Shown here: positions 1 to 9,911 of the stretch, one piece after another | Numbering within the stretch: position 1 is the first letter of the stretch | Layout of the letters: each line of letters begins with the position of its first letter | Assembly: GCF_905171775.1 (NCBI RefSeq) | Contig: NC_053489.1 | Span: 153,406,142 to 153,470,141 of the forward strand | Source: Rana temporaria | Lineage: Eukaryota; Chordata; Amphibia; Anura; Ranidae | Reading direction: 5' to 3' | DNA length: 64,000 bases | Translations under genes and position numbers: made by a program | Notes under the pieces: generated by a model | Database searches by the model: none | What the model was told of the DNA's origin: nothing | What the model saw: only the letters and a program-made list of their open reading frames with translations

Positions 1-1017
1 AAGTGATTTGGGGATGCTCTGTGCAAAACCAGGTAAGTTTAGCCATGTTTGCTATTTTTTTAAAAATAACTTTTACAACCACTTTAATATGAACACTTTT
101 TATTTAAAAAAAAAGCCCTTTTTATTTTTCTATGAGGTGGCTCTAAGGCTGCCCATATATTATACAATTTTCTTGTCCAATTTTCTTTTAGATTTACCAA
201 AACCATATAATATGAGGTCAAACCTAAACACTTTCAATTTGTATGCAATCGGGCAGGCCCTTGCACTACATAGTTAAATGTAGATCTAAAGGAAATTGAA
301 TACAAAAATTGTAAAATGTATAGCCAGCCTAACTGACATGTATGTTCTGCATCCCCATTGTGTGGCCAGGGACGCTTGTTTTCTGGGCACAGACCCCAAA
401 AAAACAGATACTTTCCCTGGGAAACAGGGATGAATGCCAAATTATAAATAAATATATACAGTAATTACCATCTAATCTAAGAAAAAAAAAAAAAGATATA
501 TTTGGTGACACATAAACACCCCAGTAATATTTCTAGTAATTCTATTACAACAAATACCATCATATGGTTAGTGTTTGTCTATTGTTAAAAAGCAAATATG
601 TGGAGTCATGTTTTCAAAAGTTTAAATTGCAGCATATATTAATAACGATTGCTACTATAGAGTGAAAATCCACATTAAATGTTTAATTTTCCCTGGTTTT
701 ATTTAGTTGCTGTTGTTAAAATAATTTTTATGAGCTTTAGATTCAGAAATAATAGGCCTTGTATTATGTTCATGCTGTGCTTCTAGAGACTCTTTCTGAC
801 AGCATGTCATTTGCAGAGTACTGAATCCTCAATTACTCTTCACAGCAGGCTATGAGAAGCTGCTCTTCTGACAACCATTTTGTTATCACTTTTAATAAAA
901 ACTTAATATCCTTTCTTCCTGTGAAGATATTTACTTTTTTATTACTCTTCAGGGCATATGTTTTGCCAACCAATGAATATTTACAATACATTATTATTTT
1001 TAAAAATAACCTTTCAG
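1..1017. other. No recognisable gene or repeat
   Basis: AT-rich sequence with no long open frame, no splice-bounded coding segment and no inverted or tandem structure that I can see. Small open frames here lack any recognisable motif. Confidence 0.5.
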
Positions 1018-1020
1018 TAA

Positions 1021-1487
1021 GAGCCGGTTCACACTGGGGCGACTTGCGATCCGACTTCATGTCGCCTCAAGTCGTCCCAAGTCGTGCTGTAGAGAAAAAC
1101 AATGGAAGTGAATGGGAGCAGTGTTAATACACACGACTCAAGGCGATCCGACTTCAGAAAAGGTTCCTGTACGACTTCAATCCGACTTGTAGGCGATTTG
1201 TGCCCATTGATTTCAATGGAAGTCGCCTCAGAAGTCGGATCACTGTCTTATCTGAAGCTACTTTCTAGGAAGATAACATACATTTCTCAGGCAAACCCCT
1301 CCCTCCCCCTCCCTCTCCCAGAGCTGATTGTTGTTTTATTGGCCACTGGAATGTCTCCTGTCCTGGAGACGACTTCAAGTCGTGTTGTAAATCTCCCCAG
1401 ATCGCCCTGTGGTTCACATTCAAGTCGTGTTGGAATCGCCTCTGGAAGTCGCGCTGGAAGTCGGATCGCCCTAGTGTGAACCGGCTC
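1021..1487. mobile_element. PIF/Harbinger-type MITE
   Basis: The left end reads GAGCCGGTTCACACT and the right end is its reverse complement, AGTGTGAACCGGCTC. The 3-bp direct repeat TAA flanks both ends (1018-1020 and 1488-1490). A 3-bp T-N-A target duplication is characteristic of PIF/Harbinger. The interior repeats a short AAGTCG/CGACTT motif on both strands and has no transposase, so the element is non-autonomous. A diverged relative lies at 30102-30575. Confidence 0.85.
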
Positions 1488-1490
1488 TAA

Positions 1491-2090
1491 GTCAATTGAT
1501 ACACTTTTGAAGATAGATATGCAAGTAATGTACTACAGAATTGAATTAGGCAGATTTAGTATAGGCGCATAAAACAAAGAGCAAATGTAAATCTAGAGTG
1601 CATAAAGGTACTCTATGTTATCATGGTTTGTTCTTTTTAAAGTGTGCTTCTGAATGGTTCCTACAAAACAAGCTGATAATATATGTTTGAGGAAAAAAAA
1701 CATTAAAGAGACCCTATTGCTAGAATAAAAAGTGGGATAAGAACATTTAAAAGAAGATGCATAATACCCCTCTTTTAGGTGGTGATTCCAATCGTTGGTC
1801 TTTTGCAAAACTACAACCACCACTGATATTTGAATCTGTGATACCTTTGGCTGGCCGCAAAGTCACTAAAAGTCAAAGTAGTGGCATAGCAACCAGTGAG
1901 TAAAACCTTGATGTGCTTGAAGCCAGCAATGGCCATAGCTCTACAAAAAAGCAAATATAATAAACGCCACCCACCAAAAAGGTATAGATTATTGATCTTT
2001 GCTTCTTTCTAATTGTGTACTCTTTATAGCATAGGGACCAATATGATAAAATTCTAACTGATCTTTTAACAATTTGTGTTTGGTTTGAAT
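1491..2090. other. No recognisable feature
   Basis: AT-rich sequence without coding motifs or obvious repeat structure. Confidence 0.4.
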
Positions 2091-2093
2091 GTT

Positions 2094-2359
2094 ACATAGT
2101 CAGGTTGAAAAAAGACACAAGTCCATCCAGTCTAGCCCATTTAAGGGAAAACAAATATATATACACAATCCTATACCCACACTTGACCCAGAGGAAGGCA
2201 AAAAAACAGGATCCAATTTGCTCCAGTAAATTATGATCCAATTTGCTCCAGTAAATCATGATCCAATTTGCTCCAGCAGGGGAAAAAAACCTTCATGAGC
2301 CCCCAAGAGGTTATAAGATATTCTCTGAATCAACATTACTTATAAATGTTAGTATCCAG
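2094..2359 (-). mobile_element. CR1/L2-like LINE 3' tail fragment
   Basis: The opening segment (AGGTTGAAAAAAGACACAAG, then TCCATCCAGTCTAGCC) resembles the 3' end of the LINE at 54345-54420, where similar wording (CATCCAGTTCAACC) marks the terminal region. It carries a small tandem array of a 25-bp unit containing GATCCAATTTGCTCCAG, three copies at about 2209-2279. The fragment is cut on its right by the hAT insertion starting at 2360. Assignment to this LINE group is an inference from the shared tail. Confidence 0.55.
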
Positions 2360-2980
2360 TAAGGAAGATTCCAGCATGTTCGCAAACCCCACATGCAGAG
2401 TCCGCCAGGAAGTCGGAACTGCGCTGCGCTAATCACAGGCAGTGAGACATTGGGGGTTATTTAAAAAAGGCAAATCCACTTTGAACTACAAGTGCAAACT
2501 ACAAGTGCAAAGTGCACTTGAAATTGCACTGAAAACGTGAATATGTGGTAGTAATTGGTAATGTTGAAGAAAATATTAGTTGTAAATGTAAAGCGGAAGT
2601 GCTAATGTACGTATGTATATTGTTATTGCTGTAGAAAAAATAAAGATTTTTTTTTTTAAAAAGTGCACTTGGAAGTGCAGTCGCTGTAAATCTGAGGGGT
2701 AGATCTGAAATGAGGGGAAGCTCTGCTGATTTTATTATCTAATCATGTGCAAGCTAAAATGCTGTTTTTATTTTCCTTGCATGTTCTCATCAGATCTACA
2801 GCGACTGCACTCCCAAGTGCACTTTCAGTGCACTTGTAGTGCAAAGTGGATTAGCCTTTTGTAAATAACCCCCTGCAGAGATCAGGAAATGTCTCACTGC
2901 CTGTGATTAGCGCAGCGCAGTGCCGACTTCCTGGCGGGCTCTGCATGTGGGATTTGCGAACACGCTGGAGCTCATCCTTA
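2360..2980. mobile_element. hAT-type foldback MITE (621 bp)
   Basis: The two ends form a long imperfect inverted repeat of roughly 150 bp per arm. The left arm starts TAAGGAAGATTCCAGC and the right arm reads, reversed, TAAGGATGAGCTCCAGC. Both arms then share GTTCGCAAA, a GCCAGGAAGTCGG-type block and a CACAGGCAGTGAGACAT block. The 8-bp direct repeat GTATCCAG flanks it (2352-2359 and 2981-2988), which fits hAT. The right arm has about 15 extra bases beside the GAGACAT block. No coding capacity is visible. Confidence 0.8.
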
Positions 2981-3764
2981 GTATCCAGTAGGGATGGCCC
3001 AAACGACCATCTGTTCGGTTCGCACCAGAACTTTCGAACATCGGGAAAGTTCGGAACCGAATAACAAACCCCATTAAAGTCTATGGGACCCGAACGTGAA
3101 AAATAAAAAGTTCAAATTTTGAAGGCTTATATGCAAGTAATTGGGTATACAATAGTTATTGGGGTTTGGGTACTGCCCTGGGGGACATGTATAAATGACA
3201 AAACAGTTTGTTAAAAAAAGTCGTTTTTAAATGAGCAGCGATTTATTGATACTTAAAGTGGATTTCCTTTCAATATAGTGCCTGGTGGGTCCCCTTAGTC
3301 TCCCTGTAAAGTGGTATATCTATATATGCAATAATTGCATTTATAAAGGCCAAAAAATAAAATTTTCCCTGCAAGATTTCTTTATTTTATAAGCAATGGA
3401 TTGGGGTCCAAGTCTGTTTGATCAGGCCACAACATAGTGCACGAGGAACAAGATTAGAGATTTTTGGCATATATTCTGGTGTCTCTACCACAGACTTTGG
3501 ATTTCTACTTCTGTAACAGGTGCGGAAAAATTGTTCTTTGGGTGTCGTGGTACCTTCTCACCATAACCCTATAGAGGTACTCTTGATGAAAGCAAGAATT
3601 GGCCTTGCTGAAACAAATTTGAACCATATGCACCTGTCAAACCGTTGAGGAAAAATTGTTCTTTGGGTGTCGGTGGCACATTTACACCATAACCGTATAG
3701 AGGTACTCTTGATAAAAGGCCTTGCTGTCAAAAATTGCAATAATCTGCACCTGTCAAACAGGTA

Positions 3765-5026
3765 ATGAAAAATAGTTTGACAGTACATGCCCAGTGTCTC
3801 CCAGTGCTTCATCTGGTGTGTCTAGGGATTAGGAACCACACCGGAGCAGAGATTCTTGCAGCTCTGCAGGGACAGGCCCAGAGGTGCTTCACATCATGTC
3901 AGCTGGAGCCAGCAATGGTGGTGTGTGATAATGACACAAACCTCCTGTCTGCCCTTAAACAGGGAAAGTTGACACATGTGCACATGTCCTTAATTTGGTG
4001 GCACAGCATTTATTAAATAGGTACCCAGGGTTGGAAGATCCCTGTTGTGTTCCTGCTGGAGCAGACTCTGCTTGGCATTATGGACAGGGCACTCGAGGCA
4101 GAGCAGCGGGATGAAGAGGAGGACTTCCTTTCCTCTCAAGGCCCACTTTATGCCGACACCATTGTTCCTATGCCACAGAACACACAAGAGGAGAGAGAGG
4201 AGGAGGATTCTGGCAGTTTTTGAGGCATCAAAGCAGAGGAAGACATATGTCAAACAGTAAGATGGTTTTCGATTCTACAGGGAGTAGTATGTTGCTGGGA
4301 GGAGACAGTTCCAGATACTGTAATCCTCAGTGACCCTGAGAAGTCTGCTACTTATGCCTTCGCAAAATTTGCGGTGAACGTACTCCCTCATGTTTTAAAG
4401 CCTGCGAAAGGACCCAAGAATATGTGGCGTAAAGGTAAAGGATCACTATTGGTTGGCAACCCTCCTTGACCACTGTTAGGGGAAAGTCTCAGAACTCATG
4501 CCGTCCACACAGAGAGTGCAGAAGATTAAATCTCTTGAGGACAACTCAAAGAGAAGTTTATCAAACTCTTTCCCCAACAGTGTTGTGGAAAAAGTAGTTT
4601 TGAGGCTTCTGTTGGTCAAGAGAGGAGCGGTGGAGAAGGCTGCTGCCTAATTAATGCATTTCTGAATTTAGTCCTCACCACCCACGGCTGTCAGTTTCCA
4701 CATCCCATCGGCAGCATTTGCATCACATGGCGGACGATTATTTAGGGGTGAAAATAGAGATGGAGAGCTTTCCAGTCAATGATCCACTGGCTTACTGGGT
4801 CATGAGAATAGACCAGTGGCTGACGCTTTCTTCAAATAACTCTGCTGACTCCTCCATGCCTGATGCTGGGGCTATGGCAGGAATAGCTGTGAACAAGGAG
4901 GCAGGTTTTGCCACCCTGGCAGCTGCAGGGGACTGCACATTAGTCTCTGCTTGGGTGACAGAGGATGAGGAGGATGAGGACAGTTTAATAAGCCAGTCCA
5001 CCACTTCCTTGGCATGCCGTGGCTAA
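3765..5026 (+). pseudogene. hAT transposase relic
   Basis: The frame at 3765-4016 contains VVCDNDTNLLSALKQGKLTHV, which resembles the catalytic-core segment of hAT transposases in which an Asp-Asn pair precedes a His-Val block. Further on, DHYWLATLLD can be read near 4440-4470. The frame at 4718-5026 contains DDYLGVKIEMESFPVNDPLAYW, similar to the conserved C-terminal dimerisation region of hAT transposases. The frames are separated by stops and frameshifts, so no functional protein is possible. The position inside an element with a hAT-type left end supports the call. Confidence is limited because the matches are short and read by eye. Confidence 0.5.
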
Positions 5027-5340
5027 GTAGCAAGGGCAACATCACTAAACAGAGGGAATGATGCTCTGCCTGAGGACTGACTACGTCCACCTTTGCCTGT
5101 GAACACATATGCTGCTGACCCCCTTACAGTGCAATGGGAATGTCTGTCTCTCCTTGCTGTCCTCCCAGACATGATGGGGGGAGTGGGGGGTGATTATTAA
5201 CAAAATTTAATAAATATGTGTAAATGTGTACTTGGATGCACTTTAATCAATGAAAAGTGGTGTTTGGTGCACTTTAATTTGAGTATTCACTACACAAACA
5301 CATTCCATGGATACACTATAATATACTGCACTATACTGCA

Positions 5341-5583
5341 TCAAACATGCAGTAACATACAGTACTATATGGCGTTAAACTTGCAGTAACGCAATGAAAT
5401 ATATGGCGTTAAACTTGCAGTAATGCAATGAAATATATGGCGGTAAACTTGCAGCAAAGCAATAAAATATACAACGTTAAACTTGCAGTAACGCAATGAA
5501 ATATACAGCGTTAAACTTGCGGTAACGCACAGAACTATATGACATTGAACTTGCAGTAACGCAATGAAATATACTGTGTTAAG
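5341..5583. repeat. 34-bp tandem array, about 7 copies
   Basis: Units of the form TTGCAGTAACGCAATGAAAT followed by ATATGGCGTTAAAC recur head to tail about seven times with scattered substitutions. The array sits at the far end of the hAT relic and may be its subterminal repeat. Confidence 0.85.
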
Positions 5584-5594
5584 CGGTTACTACA

Positions 5595-5830
5595 CTCACA
5601 CTGAACTGGTGCCCAAAACTGAACTGCATATTCCAGATGAGGTCTTACTAATGATTTATGCAGGAGCAAAATTATATCTTTCTCTAAGGAGTCCATATCT
5701 CTCTTAATAAAAGAAAGAATTTTGATTGCTTTGGAAACCGCAGCTTGGCATTACATGCAATTATTAAGCTTATGATCTACCAGAACACCCAGATCCTTCT
5801 CTCTCCACCGTGTGCACAAAACAGGTGCCT
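5595..5830 (-). pseudogene. CR1-like LINE fragment (RT C-terminal part)
   Basis: Read on the minus strand this encodes HLEYAVQFWAP, the signature near the end of the reverse transcriptase of CR1-type LINEs; the homologous PHLEYSVQFWSP occurs in the LINE at 54345-59090. Only about 235 bp remain. Together with the 3' tail at 2094-2359 on the same strand and in the right order, it could be one LINE copy split by the hAT insertions (inference). Confidence 0.7.
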
Positions 5831-6337
5831 TTGGCAACAGTTAATGTAAAAATAAATATTTAGTTAAGCATTACAATCCCATGAGAGAGATGGAACATTT
5901 TCCATTATCTTATTGTTAATTCATCAAATATTCTTCAGGAGCAAAAATCAGGTAAAGCCTCACAATTTTTAAAGTGGACCTTCATTCAAATGTGAAAGTA
6001 ACACTTATCTCCTTCCTCCCTTCGCCAATAACACATTTGCTTATTTTTTTTTTTTTATCGGGTGCGGGCACCATTTTGTGACAGATATTTAGGCAAGAAC
6101 TATATTAGCTTACCTCCTCCCACACCTGAAACCTCCTGGAACATGTCACATGTTCCAGGAGGCTGCAGGTCGTATAGTGCTGCCATACTTCATGCAAACC
6201 TAGTGGGGAGCTGGCTTTGAGACTTCAGCAAGCTTAAGCCCGTTGAACAATTGGCTCTATTGAAGATAGCACTGGACTCCATAGTCTGGTAAATGTTTGT
6301 TTTTGAAAAGTTTGCAGCTTCAGTATTTGTAGCTGCT

Positions 6338-6423
<86 letters not shown>
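6338..6423. repeat. (TA)n microsatellite, left part
   Basis: An almost uninterrupted run of TA dinucleotides. A Tc1 element begins at its right edge and TA repeats resume at 8006-8021, so Tc1 landed inside the microsatellite. Confidence 0.95.
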
Positions 6424-8005
6424 CAGTTGTATTCAAAATTATTCAACCCCCACTGAAATTGATTGTTTTGCCCAGTTTGACATTGATTTTGATCATTCAG
6501 TCATCCTGCTTACAATTAAATCAAAGAGGCACGTGTAGGTCAGACAAATATAACATAACATTTATAATGAAATAACCACAAATGTATTTTCTGTGCTCAC
6601 ATCATTATCAGTTTTATTCAACCCCCAATTGACATTCAATCTTAGTACTTAGTACAACATCCTTTTACAGTTATAACAGCTTTTAAACTTGAAGCATAGC
6701 TTGACACAAGTGTCTTGCAGCGATCTACGGGTATCTTCGCCCATTAGTCATGGGCAAAAGCCTCCAGTTCAGTCACATTCTTAGGCTTGCGCACTGCAAC
6801 TGCTTTCTTTAAGTCCCACCAGAGGTTCTCAATCGGATTTAAGTCTGGTGACTGCGATGGCCACTCCAAAATGTTCCAGCCTTTAATCTGCAACCATGCT
6901 CTAGTGGACTTGGAGGTATGCTTGGGATCATTGTCCTGTTGAAAGGTCCAACGTTTCCCAAGCCTCAGATTTGTGACGGACTGCATCACATTGTTATCCA
7001 CTATCTCCTGGTACTGAAGAGAATTCATGGTACCTTGCACACGCTGAAGCTTCCCTGTACCTGCAGAAGCAAAACAGCCCCAAAGCATGATTGATCCCCC
7101 GCCATGCTTCACAGTAGGCAAGGTGTTCTTTTCATCATAGGCCTTGTTCTTCCTCCTCCAAACATAGCGTTGATCCATGGGCCCAAACACTTCTAATTTT
7201 GTTTCATCAGTCCACAGAACACAATCCCAAAACGTGTGTGGTTTGTCCACATGATTTTTGCATACTGCAGTCGACTCTTCTGTTCTGGCATGAAGGCCTT
7301 CATTACGCAGTGTGCGTCGTATTGTCTGAGCAGAAACTTCAGTACCCACATCTGACAAATCTTTTGTCAGTTCCTCAGCGGTCACAAGGGGACTTTTCTC
7401 CACTCTACGCTTCAGGTAGCGCTCAGCAGTCGAAGTCAGCATCTTCTTTCTGCCATGACCAGGTAGTGTTTCAACAGTGCCCTTTGGCTTGAATTTGCGA
7501 ATGATGCTTCCTATGGTGTCTCTTGGTATGTTTAACATCTTTGCAATCTTCTTATAGCCATTGCCCTTCCTGTGAAGAGTAATCACCTCTTCTCTTGTCT
7601 TCCCGGACCATTCTCTTGACTTCACCATGTTTGTAACCACACCAGTAAATGTCTAGAAGGAGCTGAGTATCACAGTCATTTTAAAGCTGCCTGATTGGTG
7701 CTTATTAGGCTTTATTGTTGCTCCCTGACATCCACAGGTGTTTTCAATACCTGATCGAAAGCACTTCAATGAACCTCTGTTCTTCAGAGTGGTAGTCTTT
7801 AAGGGGTTGAATAATTGTGTAAATGAAGAATTCACAAAATAAACATTTACTACTGTATTACAAAACCAATTGATGTCATTTTAGTTGCATATGGTTCTTT
7901 TAGAAGTCCTTGTAGGATTTCATTCTGAATACAATTACAAATGTACACTAAATTCCCTAAAACCCTTTACAGCATTGGGGGGTTGAATAATTTTGAACAC
8001 AACTG
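6424..8005 (-). mobile_element. Tc1/mariner element, copy 1
   Basis: Terminal inverted repeats start CAGTTGTATTCAAAATTATT on the left, and the right end reads, reversed, CAGTTGTGTTCAAAATTATT. TA dinucleotides flank both ends as expected for Tc1 targets. The transposase runs on the minus strand. The copy at 54939-56555 is very similar over its whole length. Confidence 0.93.
6744..7640 (-). pseudogene. Tc1-like transposase, truncated (298 aa)
   Basis: A cut-and-paste DNA transposase of the Tc1 DDE family. N-terminal paired helix-turn-helix regions (residues about 10-110, KNGYKK-type and TAEELTKDLSD segments) bind the element ends. Catalytic residues are visible in WTDETK, QDNDPKHT and SPDLNPIENLW. 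Compared with the copy at 55304-56337, about 37 bases are missing just before the first catalytic Asp, with a further 1-base deletion 3' of them, so a short stretch (EESTAVCKN) is read in a foreign frame. A G-to-T change gives an early stop after AFAHD, removing about 34 C-terminal residues. It is probably inactive. Confidence 0.9.
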
Positions 8006-8186
8006 TATATATATATATATATGTGTATAAAAAAGTTTCACTTTAACATGCCAGCAGTGAAAAATCAAGGGGTAGAAATAAATAGCAAAATCTTCCAGTG
8101 CTGGTTTTTATCTTTCGTTTTATGCACTACAGACAATTATTAGTTGTATATTGTGGAAATAGTCATTGTACTTTTGAAGGCATTAA

Positions 8187-8598
8187 AGTGGAAGTAAGGA
8201 CAATGCAACAACATACCTGTTAGATGTTACTTCTGCATAACTTTGATATGCCTATTGCCTATAGACATTCTTTACTAAAGTACCACCTTAATACATATTT
8301 TCTAAGTTTTGGCTGGTCTATGTATCTCTGCCAGCTGACAACACCGAAACCCACACAGTGCAGTGATGTCACTTGTTGGCATTCATAACTCGAGGGAATT
8401 TTTGACCATCAAAGAGTTTACATCCACCAGCCACAACAACATCAGAGAAATCAGACAGAGCCCACGTTTGTAGTTATGTGACTGCATAGAATGTTTTTTA
8501 TGAAATAGTGATTTAGTAGAAAATGTACGCGGGGAGTATCAAAGCAAGGGGGAAGCAACATTTAACAAGTATGTTGTTATGTAGGCTTTCCTTCCACT
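8187..8598. mobile_element. TTAA-target MITE (Kolobok/piggyBac-like)
   Basis: Inverted ends AGTGGAAGTAAGG and, on the right reversed, AGTGGAAGGAAAG, followed by a further paired block (ACAACATACCTGTTAGATGT against ACAACATACTTGTTAAATGT). TTAA flanks both ends (8183-8186 and 8599-8602). No coding capacity. Confidence 0.75.
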
Positions 8599-8602
8599 TT
8601 AA

Positions 8603-9220
8603 GTGCAATCTTTAGCTGTAAAACTTCAAAACTCACTGTATTTGTTCATTCCAAAACAAAATGTTCTATGCTCTGAGTTAGTGTACGCGACTCATCTTTA
8701 ACAACCATGAGGTTTTTAGTTTATTTTTGTAATGCAGCTCTCCAGAGAAATGGTTAGATCACAAATTTCAAGACTCACCCAAATGGTCTGGCTACAAACT
8801 AACACAGCAGATGTCTGTTGTGATGCTGTATATAGGGAATGCATTAAGAGTAATTTCAATGTGAGCTATTCCAAGTCCTGGGTTTTACCATCTCTCTTTA
8901 ATTATGGTTACCCATGTTTCACATTTAGTTTAAAGAGAAACGTTTACTCTGAATTTCATTGTGACTATATGAAACCAAAAATGAAAAAAAAAAATGAATA
9001 CTGCAGGAAATTGTGTTTTGGTTTTCTAACTGGCATCTGACCAAAAGCATTCATGAATTTGCAGATGGTACTTGATTTTCCTATAAAGTTTATCCCTGTA
9101 TTATACTTACTCAAATAAATATGTAGTAATATATACAATATATATATATTTGTATATTGAGGGGGTGTAAGAAAAGTAATGTTGGCACTCAAACTCAAAA
9201 AAGAAACAAATTGACATATT
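8603..9220. other. No recognisable feature
   Basis: AT-rich, with one 102-codon open frame that shows no motif and no coding-like bias. Nothing supported. Confidence 0.4.
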
Positions 9221-9903
9221 GGCTTAGATTCACGTAGATCGGCGCCTTCTTTGTGCCGGCGTAGCGCATCTCATATGCGCTACACCGACGTAACTCTGAG
9301 AGGCAAGAGCAGTATTCACAAAGCACTCGCTCCCTACGTTGTGCCAGCGTAACGTAAATTGGCCGGCGTAAGCCCGCCTAACTCAAAGTAGGAAGGTAGT
9401 GGGCGTGATACATTTAAATTAATCGTGATCCCATGCAAATGAAGGGCCGAACGAACGCGCATGTTCAGAATCACTTCAAATTTACTCCCTAAGATACGAT
9501 GCTCAATGCCTACGACGTGAACGTAACCTACGCCCAGGCCCATTCACGTACGACTTACGAAAACGACGTAAAATCCGACGGCTGTTCCGTCGTCCATACC
9601 ATTGCATGGGATGCGCCTCCTATAGGTGGAATAACTTTACGCCGGATGTACGCCTTACGTAAATGGTGTATACTACTGCGACGGGCGCAAGTACATTCGT
9701 AAATCGGCGTATCTCGGTCATTTGCATATTCGATGCGTAAATCAATGGAAGCGCCCCTTGCGGCCAGCGTAAATATGCGATAGCGTAGGAAACTTACGTC
9801 GGTCATATGAAGCCATAATTCAGGCGTATCTTAATAGCAGAATCAGGCACATAGATATGACGGCGCATCCCTGCACTTACGTGGCGCATCAGTACATACG
9901 TCG
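9221..9903. mobile_element. Non-autonomous DNA element (family A), copy 1, right end lost
   Basis: Begins GGCTTAGATTCACGTAGATC and is rich in TACG/CGTA-containing words (GCCGGCGTA, TACGTCG). The same sequence recurs in two pieces at 39400-39752 and 41791-42122. Copy 1 stops abruptly at 9903, where the truncated 3' part of an L1 begins. It is a MITE-like element of unassigned superfamily. Confidence 0.7.
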
Positions 9904-9911
9904 GGGATTAC

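Larger units (their letters stand above)
2989..5590 (+). mobile_element. Decayed hAT element, right end not found
   Basis: The left end TAGGGATGGCCC begins directly after the second GTATCCAG copy and is followed by a GTTCGGTTCGCACCAG block, a start of the TAGGGATGAGC type typical of hAT ends. The body includes a direct repeat of about 125 bp (about 3517-3640 and 3641-3765, each with AAAAATTGTTCTTTGGGTGTC and GAGGTACTCTTGAT), a transposase relic (3765-5026) and a 34-bp tandem array (5341-5583). I did not find a matching right terminal repeat; the element probably ends by deletion near 5590, where LINE sequence resumes. Confidence 0.55.

Noticed and set aside
2349..2990. Mutator-like element from long inverted arms and a 13-bp direct repeat TTAGTATCCAGTA
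   Set aside because: Part of the match is terminal sequence and flanking LINE sequence; with ends set at TA(A/G)GGATGAGC the duplication is 8 bp, which fits hAT better.
5341..5583. Possible CRISPR-like array of 34-bp units
   Set aside because: The whole unit repeats without unique spacers; it is a tandem repeat in a hAT relic.
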